DNA from: Oscillospiraceae bacterium
GTDB taxonomy: Bacteria; Bacillota; Clostridia; Oscillospirales; Oscillospiraceae
Assembly (NCBI GenBank): GCA_017398625.1
Contig: JAFQFP010000024.1
Coordinates: 1-64,000 of the forward strand
DNA length: 64,000 bases
Direction: 5' to 3'
Of the stretch, positions 51,039 through 59,630 are shown in pieces; position 1 is the stretch's first letter; each line of letters opens with the position of its first letter. Below the pieces are notes generated by a model. That model did not search any database, had not been told where the DNA came from, and saw only the letters and a list, made by a program, of their open reading frames with translations. A program made the translations under genes and the position numbers.

Positions 51039-52118
51039 ATGAAGTACGAAATTTCTATTCAGAAAACCACCGCTCCCAAGGCAAAGCCCGCCGACGAAAG
51101 CAAGCTGGGCTTCGGTCGGATCTTTACCGACCACATGTTTATGATGGATTACGCCAAGGACAAGGGCTGGTATAACGGCCGTATCGTTCCCTTTGGCCCC
51201 ATTTCCATCCATCCCGCGTCCACCGTGCTGCACTATGGCGCGGAGATCTTCGAGGGCATGAAGGCATACCGTGCTGCCGACGGCACCATCCGTATGTTCC
51301 GTCCCATGGAGAACATCAAGCGTCTGAATACCAGCGCCGAGCGGCTGTGCCTGCCCCAGCTGGATGAGGAGGGCGCGCTGGACATCCTCAATACCCTTGT
51401 AGAGCTGGAAAAGGATTGGGTCCCCCACAGCGAGGGAACATCATTGTATATCCGTCCCTTCCTGTTCGGCAACGACCCCCATCTGGGTGTCCATGCGGTG
51501 AAGGAAGCTACCTTTGTGGTGATCTGTTCTCCCGTTGGCGCATACTATGCCGAGGGCATCAACCCTGTGAAGATCGCCATTGAAAGTCAGGATGTCCGTG
51601 CCGTCCGCGGTGGCACAGGCTTTGCCAAGTGCGGCGGCAACTATGCTGCCTCCCTGCGGGCAGGTCAGCGCGCCGAGGAGCAGGGCTACACCCAAGTCCT
51701 GTGGCTGGATGGCGTGGAAAGAAAGTACATCGAAGAAGTGGGCGCCATGAATGTAATGTTCAAGATCGGCGGTAAGATCGTTACTCCCGCTCTCTCCGGC
51801 TCTATTTTGCCCGGTATTACCCGCAAGTCTTGTATCGAGCTGCTGAAGGACTGGGGCTACACCGTTGAGGAGCGCCAGATCAGCGTGGATGAGCTGTTCG
51901 CCGCTGCTGCTGACGGTTCTCTGGAGGAAGCATGGGGCACCGGAACCGCTGCCGTTGTGTCTCCCATCGGTCAGCTTTTCTACAACGGCAACGCCTACAC
52001 CCTCTGCGACAATAAGATCGGTGCTGTTGCCCAGAAGCTGTACGATGATCTTACCGGCATCCAGTGGGGCAAGCTGGACGATGCCCACGGCTGGAGCTAC
52101 AAGGTCTGCAATGGCTAA
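51039..52118 (+). CDS. ilvE: Branched-chain amino acid aminotransferase
   Basis: IlvE is a fold-type IV PLP enzyme interconverting Leu, Ile and Val with their 2-oxoacids; 359 residues. Motifs include STVLHYGAEIFEGMKAYR, YIRPFLFGNDPHLGV, the region around the PLP lysine GFAKCGGNYAASLRAGQRA, VEEVGAMNVMF-like IEEVGAMNVMF, and LSGSILPGITRKSCIELL with WGTGTAAVVSPIG. The ATG at 51039 follows GAGGGGAG, 17 bases after the ligase stop, with no terminator between. It overlaps the next gene by eight bases. Confidence 0.96.
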   Translation: MKYEISIQKTTAPKAKPADESKLGFGRIFTDHMFMMDYAKDKGWYNGRIVPFGPISIHPASTVLHYGAEIFEGMKAYRAADGTIRMFRPMENIKRLNTSAERLCLPQLDEEGALDILNTLVELEKDWVPHSEGTSLYIRPFLFGNDPHLGVHAVKEATFVVICSPVGAYYAEGINPVKIAIESQDVRAVRGGTGFAKCGGNYAASLRAGQRAEEQGYTQVLWLDGVERKYIEEVGAMNVMFKIGGKIVTPALSGSILPGITRKSCIELLKDWGYTVEERQISVDELFAAAADGSLEEAWGTGTAAVVSPIGQLFYNGNAYTLCDNKIGAVAQKLYDDLTGIQWGKLDDAHGWSYKVCNG

Positions 52119-52776
52119 GCGGATCACCATTTTTGCAGGTCATTACGGAAGCGGTAAGACCAATCTGGCAGTAAACTACGCGCTGTGGCTGAAGGAGCAG
52201 GGGATAGCGGTTCGGATCGCGGATCTGGATATCGTCAATCCCTACTTCCGCACAAAGGACAGCGCCGAGGTGCTGGAAGCAGCAGGAATCGAGCTGATCA
52301 GCCCTGCTTTTGCCAATTCCAATGTGGATCTGCCTGCATTGCCTCAGCAGCTTTACAGCTTGGTACAGCGCAGAGATACCCATGCGGTGCTGGATGTGGG
52401 CGGTGATGACCGTGGCGCCTATGCGCTGGGCCGCTATACCCCCTATATTCTGGAAGAAAACGACTATGAAATGGTGTTCGTTGCCAATTTCTACCGTCCT
52501 CTGACCACCACACCGGAAGAAGCGCTGGAGGTGATGGGGGAGATCGAAGCTGCCTGCGGTATTCGCTTTACCTGCATCGTCAATAACTCCAATCTGGGCG
52601 GCATCACTACCGCCGCCGATGTGGAAGCCACCGCCGAAAAGGCACTCGCTCTGGCGCAGCTTTCCGGTCTGCCGCTGTGGATGACCGCTGCGGAAAGATC
52701 CGTTGCGGCGCAGATGGAGAGCACCGTATTTCCCATGAAGCTACAGGAAAAATACTACGATATAAAGGAGATCTAA
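52111..52776 (+). CDS. P-loop ATPase of the MinD/CobQ (SIMIBI) type
   Basis: This 221-residue nucleotide-binding protein has Walker A GHYGSGKTNLAVNYA at the N-terminus, IADLDIVNPYFRTKD as switch-like segment and VLDVGGDDRGAYALG as Walker B region, with IVNNSNLGG as base-recognition segment. It resembles CobQ/CobB/MinD/ParA-fold proteins but lacks a clear specific signature. It is wedged between ilvE (eight-base overlap) and vorD (one-base gap), so it is tightly coupled to the oxidoreductase. A role in cofactor or Fe-S delivery to VOR is possible but unproven. Confidence 0.75.
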   Translation: MAKRITIFAGHYGSGKTNLAVNYALWLKEQGIAVRIADLDIVNPYFRTKDSAEVLEAAGIELISPAFANSNVDLPALPQQLYSLVQRRDTHAVLDVGGDDRGAYALGRYTPYILEENDYEMVFVANFYRPLTTTPEEALEVMGEIEAACGIRFTCIVNNSNLGGITTAADVEATAEKALALAQLSGLPLWMTAAERSVAAQMESTVFPMKLQEKYYDIKEI

Positions 52777-52777
52777 C

Positions 52778-52984
52778 ATGGCTAAGGTAACATTCAATTC
52801 AGACCTGTGTAAGGGCTGCGGTCTTTGCGTGGATGCCTGTCCCAAGAAGATCGTTGTCATTGCAAAGGATAAGATCAATGCAAAGGGTCACTCTCCCGCC
52901 GAGGTCATCGAGCAGGAGAAGTGCATCGGCTGCGCTTTCTGCGCCACCATGTGCCCCGATTGCGTCATTACCGTAGAAAAGTGA
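52778..52984 (+). CDS. vorD: 2-oxoacid:ferredoxin oxidoreductase delta (ferredoxin-like) subunit
   Basis: This 68-residue 2[4Fe-4S] protein with motifs CKGCGLCVDACP and CIGCAFCATMCP forms the electron-transfer subunit of the VOR complex. The spacing (a longer inter-motif loop with KGHSPAEV) is that of VorD/PorD subunits. It starts one base after the ATPase stop and precedes vorB by ten bases. Confidence 0.92.
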   Translation: MAKVTFNSDLCKGCGLCVDACPKKIVVIAKDKINAKGHSPAEVIEQEKCIGCAFCATMCPDCVITVEK

Positions 52985-52994
52985 GGTAAGGATT

Positions 52995-54056
52995 ATGGGT
53001 GAAAAAGTACTTATGAAGGGCAATGAAGCCATTGCCGAGGCTGCCATTCAGGCAGGCTGCCGTCACTATTTCGGCTATCCCATCACACCCCAGACCGAGC
53101 TGGCTGCCTACATGGCGAAGCGTATGCCCAAGATCGGCGGTGTGTTTCTGCAGGCGGAAAGCGAAGTTGCCGCCATCAACATGGTCTACGGCGTTGCCGG
53201 TACCGGCAAGCGTGTTATGACCTCCTCCTCCAGCCCCGGAGTTTCTCTGAAGCAGGAGGGCATCTCTTACATTGCCGGCGCGGATCTGCCTGCGCTGATC
53301 GTCAATGTCCAGCGTGGCGGCCCCGGTCTGGGCGGCATCCAGCCCTCTCAGTCCGACTATTTTCAGGCTGTCAAGGGCGGCGGTCACGGCGACTACCATC
53401 TGATCGTGCTGGCGCCTGCTTCCGTGCAGGAGATGGCAGATCTGACAGTAAAGGCATTTGACCTCAGCGAGAAGTATCTGGTTCCTGCCATGCTACTGGC
53501 AGACGGCACCATGGGTCAGATGATGGAGCCTGTGGAGCTGAGCAATATCCCTGTCTCCAATGTGGAAAAGCCTTGGGCCGTCACCGGTACTGAGGGCAAG
53601 CGCAAGCACAACATTATCAACTCTCTCTATCTGAACCCCGAAAAGCTGGAGCAGAAGAATTTTGAGCGCTATCAGCGCTATCAAACCATCGAAGAAAACG
53701 AGTGCATGTGGGAATCCTTTATGATGGAGGATGCCGAGTACTGTGTGGTCGCTTTCGGTATCGCTGCCCGTGTTTCCAAGAATGCCGTTGTGGCGGCACG
53801 GAAAGAGGGCATCAAGGTGGGATTGATCCGTCCCATCACCCTGTGGCCCTTCCCCAAGGCACCTCTGGCAGAAGCTGCGGACAAGGTCAAGGGCTTCCTC
53901 AGTGTGGAGCTGAGCATGGGTCAGATGATCGAGGATGTGAAGCTGTCCATTGATTGCAAAAAGCCGGTTGTCCTGTGCAACCGTACCGGCGGAATGATCC
54001 CCACCCCCGAACAGGTGCTGGATGCCATCCGTAACATGGCAAAGGAGGATAAGTAA
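52995..54056 (+). CDS. vorB: 2-oxoisovalerate:ferredoxin oxidoreductase alpha subunit VorB
   Basis: This 353-residue pyrimidine-domain subunit has KGNEAIAEAAIQAGCRHYFGYPITPQTEL split over the N-terminal motif, then ESEVAAINMVYGVAGTGKRV, TSSSSPGVSLKQEGISYIAG and QRGGPGLGG. The YPITPQTE segment is typical of branched-chain and 2-oxoglutarate type enzymes. VOR interconverts branched 2-oxoacids with acyl-CoA, CO2 and reduced ferredoxin. The substrate range of VOR/KOR homologues overlaps, so the branched-chain assignment leans on context (T-boxes, ilvE). Confidence 0.9.
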   Translation: MGEKVLMKGNEAIAEAAIQAGCRHYFGYPITPQTELAAYMAKRMPKIGGVFLQAESEVAAINMVYGVAGTGKRVMTSSSSPGVSLKQEGISYIAGADLPALIVNVQRGGPGLGGIQPSQSDYFQAVKGGGHGDYHLIVLAPASVQEMADLTVKAFDLSEKYLVPAMLLADGTMGQMMEPVELSNIPVSNVEKPWAVTGTEGKRKHNIINSLYLNPEKLEQKNFERYQRYQTIEENECMWESFMMEDAEYCVVAFGIAARVSKNAVVAARKEGIKVGLIRPITLWPFPKAPLAEAADKVKGFLSVELSMGQMIEDVKLSIDCKKPVVLCNRTGGMIPTPEQVLDAIRNMAKEDK

Positions 54057-54057
54057 T

Positions 54058-54813
54058 ATGGCTGTTGTATTTGAAAAGCCCAAGGCATTGACCGATGCCC
54101 CCTTCCATTACTGCCCCGGCTGCACCCATGGTATTATCCACCGTCTGGTTGCCGAGGCCATCGATGAGCTGGGCATTGAAGGCAAGACCGTTGGCGTTGC
54201 CCCTGTTGGCTGCGCGGTCATGGCTTATGACTATTTCGCCTGCGATATGGTAGAGGCTGCCCACGGCAGAGCCCCCGCCGTTGCCACAGGTCTGAAGCGC
54301 GCCTTGCCGGAGAACATTATTTTTACCTATCAGGGTGACGGCGATCTGGCGTCCATCGGTATGGCGGAGACCGTCCATGCTGCGACCCGCAACGAGAATA
54401 TCACCATCATTTTCGTCAATAATGCTATCTACGGCATGACCGGCGGTCAGATGGCTCCCACCAGCCTGCCCGGTCAGGTCACCCAGACCTCTCCCTACGG
54501 CAGAGATGTAAAGACCGCAGGTTTTCCCATCAAGGTATCCGAGCTTCTGTCTGCATTGGATGCGCCGGAGTACATTGAGCGTGTTGCCGTCAACAATGTG
54601 AAAAATGTCCGCAACGCTAAGAAGGCGATCAAGAAGGCGTTCCAGAACCAGATCGAAGGCAAGGGCTTCTCTCTGGTTGAGGTTGTTTCCTCCTGTCCCA
54701 CCAACTGGGGCATGACCCCCAGCAAGGCGCTGGAATGGGTGGAGGAGAAGATGATCCCTTACTATCCTCTGGGCGTGTACCGGGATAAGAGTGCGGAAAA
54801 GAAGGAGGACTAA
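54058..54813 (+). CDS. vorA: 2-oxoisovalerate:ferredoxin oxidoreductase beta subunit VorA (TPP-binding)
   Basis: This 251-residue thiamine-diphosphate subunit has HYCPGCTHGIIHRLVAEA near the N-terminus, GRAPAVATGLKRA, the TPP/Mg motif GDGDLASIGMAETVHAATRN with downstream NNAIYGMTGGQMAPTS, and SCPTNWGM near the end. The ATG at 54058 follows GGAGG one base after the vorB stop. The fragment order delta-alpha-beta-gamma is the usual four-subunit arrangement. Confidence 0.92.
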   Translation: MAVVFEKPKALTDAPFHYCPGCTHGIIHRLVAEAIDELGIEGKTVGVAPVGCAVMAYDYFACDMVEAAHGRAPAVATGLKRALPENIIFTYQGDGDLASIGMAETVHAATRNENITIIFVNNAIYGMTGGQMAPTSLPGQVTQTSPYGRDVKTAGFPIKVSELLSALDAPEYIERVAVNNVKNVRNAKKAIKKAFQNQIEGKGFSLVEVVSSCPTNWGMTPSKALEWVEEKMIPYYPLGVYRDKSAEKKED

Positions 54814-54817
54814 TGCC

Positions 54818-55354
54818 ATGACCCATCAGATTCTGATTGCCGGCTTCGGCGGACAGGGCGTTCTGTTCGCAGGCAAGTTTTTGGCTTATAAGGGCCTGCT
54901 GGAAGAAAAGCAGGTGAGCTGGCTGCCCTCCTACGGCCCCGAAATGCGTGGCGGCACCGCCAACTGCTCCATTATCATCAGCGATGAGCCTGTGGGCTCT
55001 CCCATCGTATCCAGCCCCGATGCATTGATTGCTATGAATCTGCCCTCCTTTGATAAGTATGAGCAGACCGTGGTTCCCGGCGGCAAGGTGTTTGTAGACA
55101 GCACCCTGATCGGCAGAAAAGCTGTCCGTGAGGATATTTCCGCTTTCTACATCCCTGCTACCAAGATGGCGGCAGACGCAGGCATTCCCACCCTTGCCAA
55201 CATGATCATTCTGGGCAAGATGATCAAGGAGACCGGTGCTGTATCCTTCGAGGATCTGGTATCCGCCATGAAAAAGGTTGTCTCTGCCAAGCGTGCCGAG
55301 CTGATCGATGTAAACATCAAGGCGCTGGAAACTGGCTACAACTATCAAGATTAA
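54818..55354 (+). CDS. vorC: 2-oxoisovalerate:ferredoxin oxidoreductase gamma subunit VorC
   Basis: This 178-residue gamma subunit shows the Rossmann-like start [39 protein letters not shown] and [27 protein letters not shown] ends the preceding gene and sets the ATG at 54818. It is the last gene of the valine T-box operon; a strong hairpin follows six bases after the stop. Confidence 0.92.
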   Translation: MTHQILIAGFGGQGVLFAGKFLAYKGLLEEKQVSWLPSYGPEMRGGTANCSIIISDEPVGSPIVSSPDALIAMNLPSFDKYEQTVVPGGKVFVDSTLIGRKAVREDISAFYIPATKMAADAGIPTLANMIILGKMIKETGAVSFEDLVSAMKKVVSAKRAELIDVNIKALETGYNYQD

Positions 55355-55359
55355 GCGAA

Positions 55360-55392
55360 AGCGGGTCGGGTATTTGCCCGACCCGCTTTATG
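55360..55392 (+). terminator. Terminator of the valine T-box/vor operon
   Basis: An 11-bp GC-rich hairpin (AGCGGGTCGGG / CCCGACCCGCT, 55360-55387) followed by TTTATG. Confidence 0.8.
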
Positions 55393-55483
55393 TCTGAATC
55401 GTTAACAATATTTGGCCTATTCTCAAAACAGGGAATTTGTGTTATAATTGCCGCAACATGCATGTGAATTCCAAGATTTTGAG

Positions 55484-56449
55484 GTGAACCCTATTAAGCG
55501 ATTTCTTTCCGTTTGTATTATTTTTGGTCTGGCAGCAGGTCTATTTTTGCTGCCGCTGAAGGCTGAAGCCGTAACCGGGCAGCAGGCGGGCAAGGTGAGC
55601 GTTTCCTCCGGCTGGCTCAATGTGCGCACAAGCCCAGCCACAAGTGCCTCTGTTGCCGGGAAGCTGACCAAAGGCAGCTATGTGACACTGCTAAGCCGAT
55701 CCGGGGCTTGGTGGTATGTGGAGTATGCCAAAGGACGCTATGGCTATTGCCACGGCGATTACATCACACAGATCAGCGCCACAACCGCTGCTGTGAAAAC
55801 CAATTCCTCCAATTTGAATGTGCGCAGCGGTGCCGGTACATCTCATGCCCGCGTTGCCAGCCTGCCCAAGGGGCAGCAGGTGCTGGTTCTTTCCTCCTCC
55901 GGGGGCTGGAGCCATATTTTGTTCCATGGGGGCAGCACAGGCTATGTCAGCAGCCGATATCTGTCGGTTTCCTCGGGCTACAGCCCGGTTTCTCTGGCAG
56001 TGCCCAGCTTCAAACAGAATGACAGCCGCTGGGCAAGTGTGAAAATCGGCTCCTACGGCAAGACCATGGCGCAGATCGGCTGTGCTACCACCGCCATTGC
56101 CATGATGGAATCCTACCGGACAGGCACAACTGTTTATCCGGACGCTATGGCGCAGAAGCTGCGCTACACTTCGTCGGGAGATGTGTACTGGCCGGGGAAC
56201 TACACCGCCGTGACCAACAGCAGCGGCTATTTAGAAGCCATTTATCATAAGCTGCAAAGCGGAAGGCCGGTGTTGTTCGGTGCGAGAAACAGCTATGGCA
56301 GCCAGCATTGGGTAGTGATTACCGGATTTACCGGCGGCACGCTGACGGCTTCCGGCTTTACCATTCACGATCCCGGTACATCCTCCCGTACCACGCTGCA
56401 GCAGTTTCTTAGCGGCCATCCCAATTTCTATAAGTATTTCTACTACTAA
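55484..56449 (+). CDS. Secreted protein with two SH3 domains and a C39-like peptidase domain
   Basis: A signal peptide (KRFLSVCIIFGLAAGLFLLP, cut after AEA) is followed by two bacterial SH3 repeats (VSSGWLNVRTSPATSASV, about 35-90; SSNLNVRSGAGTSHARV, about 98-155) and a peptidase-C39-like domain (about 165-320) with QIGCATTAIAMM, HWVVITGF and HDPGTSSRT supplying Cys, His and Asp. A cell-wall-bound hydrolase is likely. The start is uncertain: GTG at 55484 is the only ordinary start downstream of the -10 box (TATAAT, 55443-55448), but GAGGTGA overlaps it and would better serve an ATT codon at 55493. Confidence 0.78.
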   Translation: MNPIKRFLSVCIIFGLAAGLFLLPLKAEAVTGQQAGKVSVSSGWLNVRTSPATSASVAGKLTKGSYVTLLSRSGAWWYVEYAKGRYGYCHGDYITQISATTAAVKTNSSNLNVRSGAGTSHARVASLPKGQQVLVLSSSGGWSHILFHGGSTGYVSSRYLSVSSGYSPVSLAVPSFKQNDSRWASVKIGSYGKTMAQIGCATTAIAMMESYRTGTTVYPDAMAQKLRYTSSGDVYWPGNYTAVTNSSGYLEAIYHKLQSGRPVLFGARNSYGSQHWVVITGFTGGTLTASGFTIHDPGTSSRTTLQQFLSGHPNFYKYFYY

Positions 56450-56455
56450 CAGTGC

Positions 56456-56485
56456 AGCCGCCGGTTCTCCGGCGGCTGTCTCCAT
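56456..56485 (+). terminator. Terminator-like hairpin after the SH3/C39 gene
   Basis: GCCGCCGG-TTCT-CCGGCGGC, followed by TGTCTCC rather than a clean T run. Confidence 0.5.
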
Positions 56486-56542
56486 TGACAGGAGAGGCAA
56501 TGTCGATTATAATAATGCCATCATATACAAGGGGGAACTGCC

Positions 56543-57649
56543 ATGGCACCGTCCAAGGTCTATTTTACCAATTTCCGCACCTCTTTCCGGGAGAATCTGC
56601 CCCAAAAGCTGGCACGGCTGGTCAAAAAAGCCGGCATGCTGGAAAATATTGATTTTTCCAATAAGTACACAGCCATTAAGATCCATTTCGGAGAGCCGGG
56701 AAACCTATCTTACCTGCGTCCTAACTATGCCAAGGTCATTGTGGATCTGATCAAGGGGCAGGGGGGCAAGGTGTTTTTGACGGACTGCAACACACTGTAT
56801 GTCGGCCGTCGGAAAAATGCGCTGGACCATCTGGATTCTGCCTATGAGAACGGCTATAACCCTTTTGCCACCGGCTGCCATGTGATCATTGCCGACGGTC
56901 TGAAGGGCACGGATGAAGCGCTGGTTCCCATCGACGGTGACTATGTGAAGGAAGCCAAGATCGGCAGAGCCGTTATGGACGCGGATATCTTCATTTCGCT
57001 GAACCATTTTAAGGGTCATGAGTCCACAGGTTTCGGCGGTGCGCTGAAGAATATCGGCATGGGCTGCGGATCCCGAGCCGGCAAAATGGAGATGCACAGC
57101 GCGGGCAAGCCCATCATCTATGCCGATAAGTGTATCGGCTGCGGAGCTTGCCGGAAGAACTGCGCCCACGGTGCGCTGACCATTACTGACAAAAAGGCCT
57201 ATATCGACCATGATAAGTGCGTTGGCTGCGGCCGCTGCATCGGCGTGTGCCCCATGGATGCGGTGGATGCGGCAAACGATGAATCCAACGATATCCTCAA
57301 CTGCAAGATCGCGGAGTATACCTATGCGGTGCTGAAGGGCCGTCCGCATTTCCATATCAGCCTTGTGGTGGATGTGTCTCCTTACTGCGATTGCCACGGC
57401 GAGAACGATGTTCCCATCGTGCCCAATGTGGGTATGTTCGCTTCCTTTGACCCGGTGGCGCTGGATGTGGCGTGTGCCGATGCGGTGAACCGCCAGCCGG
57501 TCATGGCAGGCAGCATCCTTGCGGAAAAACCCCACCGTCACCATGACCATTTCACCAACACCCACCCGGAGACCAATTGGGTCAGCGCCATCGACCATGC
57601 GGAAAAGCTGGGACTTGGCAGCCGAAGCTATGAGCTGATCGAGATCTGA
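56543..57649 (+). CDS. DUF362 protein with 2[4Fe-4S] ferredoxin domain
   Basis: This 368-residue protein starts with DUF362 sequence (KIHFGEPGNLSYLRPNYAKV, DCNTLYVGRRKNALDH, LNHFKGHESTGFGGALKNIG) and carries an inserted double-cluster motif, CIGCGACRKNC and CVGCGRCIGVCP (about residues 193-238), then DUF362 again (FDPVALDVACADAVNRQP). DUF362 proteins are common in anaerobes near redox genes, without an agreed reaction. It stands alone between two hairpins. Confidence 0.85.
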   Translation: MAPSKVYFTNFRTSFRENLPQKLARLVKKAGMLENIDFSNKYTAIKIHFGEPGNLSYLRPNYAKVIVDLIKGQGGKVFLTDCNTLYVGRRKNALDHLDSAYENGYNPFATGCHVIIADGLKGTDEALVPIDGDYVKEAKIGRAVMDADIFISLNHFKGHESTGFGGALKNIGMGCGSRAGKMEMHSAGKPIIYADKCIGCGACRKNCAHGALTITDKKAYIDHDKCVGCGRCIGVCPMDAVDAANDESNDILNCKIAEYTYAVLKGRPHFHISLVVDVSPYCDCHGENDVPIVPNVGMFASFDPVALDVACADAVNRQPVMAGSILAEKPHRHHDHFTNTHPETNWVSAIDHAEKLGLGSRSYELIEI

Positions 57650-57759
57650 CAATAAGCTGCCATTGCGAGTGAAATTCACGATGGCAGCTTATATTTTCAG
57701 AAATTTTATATAAAACATATTTTGCTATGCTATACTGATTAAAAAAGGAGGTCTACGCC

Positions 57760-59361
57760 ATGAAGATCACATTTTTAGGCGCGGTACATGAGGTGACCGG
57801 CTCCTGCACACTGCTGAGCGTGGCAGGGAAGAATATTTTGATTGATTGCGGCATGGAGCAGGGAGCAGATACCTATGAAAACTGTGACCTTCCGGTTTCT
57901 GCTATGGATATTGATGCGGTTTGTTTGACCCATGCTCACATCGACCATTCCGGCATGATCCCGGCGCTGGTTGCACAGGGTTATAGGGGACCTATCTATG
58001 CTACCGAGGCTACCCGGCGGCTGTGTGATATCATGCTGCGGGATTCTGCACATATTCAGGAGTCGGAAGCGGAGTGGCGCAACCGCAAAGCAAAGCGTTC
58101 TGGCGACCGGTCCTATGTGCCGGTATATACCATGGCAGACGCAGAGCAGGCACTCCGGCAGTTTATGGCATACCCCTATGAGCAGACAGTGATCCTGTTT
58201 CCCGGTGTGACGGCATGCTTCCGAGATGCGGGACACCTGCTGGGCTCTTCCAGTATCTATTTTGAATTGGAGGAGGATGGGCAGAAGCGCTCTGTGGTGT
58301 TCTCCGGAGATCTGGGCAACACCAACCGTCCGCTGATCCGGGATCCCAAGCCCGGCGTTTATTCGGATTATGTGGTCATTGAGTCTACATACGGTGACCG
58401 CAGCCACGGTCCCAGACCGGATTATATAGGACAGCTTACTGCTATCCTGCAGCAGACCTTTGACCGGGGCGGCAATCTGGTGATCCCCTGCTTTGCTATC
58501 GGCAGAACACAGGAGATGCTGTATTTGCTGCGCACCATTCGCGACGCGAACCTGTTGAAGGGGCACGATGACTTCACGGTGTATGTGGACAGCCCCCTTG
58601 CTGTGGAAGCTACACGGATCTATGCCTGCGGTCTGCTGGAATTTTACGATACCGAAACCTTAAAGCTATTGGAGCAGGGGATTGACCCCATTTGCTTCCC
58701 AGGGTTGAAGCTGTCGGTAACATCAGCGGAATCCAAGCTGATCAACGAGGACAGAACACCCAAGGTCATTCTCTCCGCCTCCGGCATGTGCGAGGCTGGC
58801 CGTATCCGCCATCATCTGAAGCATAATCTATGGCGCGGAGACAGTACAGTGCTGTTTGTAGGCTACCAATCTCCGGGAACGGTGGGACGCCTGCTCATTG
58901 ACGGGGCTAGTCAAGTGAAGCTGTTCGGCGAAACCATTGAGGTCAATGCCAGCATCGAGACCTTGGACGGCATTAGCGGCCACGCAGACCGTGAGCAGAT
59001 GATCGGCTGGCTGAAAGCCATGGGTAAACCGCCGAAGCAGGTATTCGTCAACCACGGTGACGATACTGTGTGTGACAGCTTTGCGGCTTCCGTGACTCAG
59101 GTGCTGGATTATCCGTCACTTGCGCCCTACAGCGGCGATGAGTACGACCTGATCACAGGAGAATGTACTGCTAAGGGCAAGATCGTGAGGATCAACAAAA
59201 AAACCGAGGGCAGACAGAAGGCGAATGCCATCTATGATCGGCTGTACTCCGCCGGACAGCGTTTACTCAGTGTGATCAAGAAGAACAAGGGGCTGAATAA
59301 CAAGGATCTGGGCAAATTTGCCGATCAGGTGAAAGCGCTTTGCGACAAGTACGACAGATGA
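57760..59361 (+). CDS. MBL-fold/beta-CASP metallo-hydrolase (RNase-like)
   Basis: This 533-residue protein has a metallo-beta-lactamase fold with THAHIDHSGMIPAL, GHLLGSS and SGDLGN metal motifs, a beta-CASP insertion (IPCFAIGRTQEMLYLL, ILSASGMCEAGRIRHHL) and the late SGHADREQMIGWL and FVNHGD. This layout matches RNA-processing enzymes of the YSH1/CPSF-73-like group; a C-terminal extension of about 90 residues is Lys-rich and could bind RNA. The gene has AGGAGG upstream and its own terminator. Target RNAs are unknown. Confidence 0.88.
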   Translation: MKITFLGAVHEVTGSCTLLSVAGKNILIDCGMEQGADTYENCDLPVSAMDIDAVCLTHAHIDHSGMIPALVAQGYRGPIYATEATRRLCDIMLRDSAHIQESEAEWRNRKAKRSGDRSYVPVYTMADAEQALRQFMAYPYEQTVILFPGVTACFRDAGHLLGSSSIYFELEEDGQKRSVVFSGDLGNTNRPLIRDPKPGVYSDYVVIESTYGDRSHGPRPDYIGQLTAILQQTFDRGGNLVIPCFAIGRTQEMLYLLRTIRDANLLKGHDDFTVYVDSPLAVEATRIYACGLLEFYDTETLKLLEQGIDPICFPGLKLSVTSAESKLINEDRTPKVILSASGMCEAGRIRHHLKHNLWRGDSTVLFVGYQSPGTVGRLLIDGASQVKLFGETIEVNASIETLDGISGHADREQMIGWLKAMGKPPKQVFVNHGDDTVCDSFAASVTQVLDYPSLAPYSGDEYDLITGECTAKGKIVRINKKTEGRQKANAIYDRLYSAGQRLLSVIKKNKGLNNKDLGKFADQVKALCDKYDR

Positions 59362-59377
59362 TTTGATATATGCGACT

Positions 59378-59414
59378 AAATCGGGACGCCTGTCAACAGC
59401 CGTCCCGATTTTTG
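59378..59414 (+). terminator. Terminator of the beta-CASP gene
   Basis: AAATCGGGACG / CGTCCCGATTT arms (59378-59388 / 59401-59411) with a 12-base loop and trailing Ts. Confidence 0.82.
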
Positions 59415-59563
59415 TAAGAGAAAACCACTGGCAGTGTGCATCTTTCGGTGGTCATGATTTGTACAGGGGAAAGGGACAGTGTGGGTATGGGCCTTGGCAC
59501 CTATCAAAAGATAGTGCGTTGCGAAGAAGGAGGGAGAGATTTGAATTATATATAGTTACAAAC

Positions 59564-59592
59564 TTGACATAACTGTAACAAAAGGTTATAAT
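59564..59592 (+). promoter_or_regulatory. Promoter of the secreted SH3/CHAP-like gene
   Basis: TTGACA (59564-59569) and TATAAT (59587-59592), 17-base spacer. Transcription would begin near 59599, which rules out the in-frame ATG at 59595 as the start. Confidence 0.88.
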
Positions 59593-59630
59593 GTATGGGA
59601 ACAAACAAGGAAAGGTCGTCGCGTACCCCA

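Noticed and set aside
52995..55354. Branched-chain amino acid catabolism as the main role of the VOR genes
   Set aside because: Kept as an alternative but ranked lower: control by a valine T-box in the same operon as ilvE and an acid-activating ligase points to synthesis.
59363..59572. 69-codon frame downstream of the beta-CASP gene
   Set aside because: It covers the terminator hairpin and the run-up to the next promoter, and lacks a ribosome-binding site.
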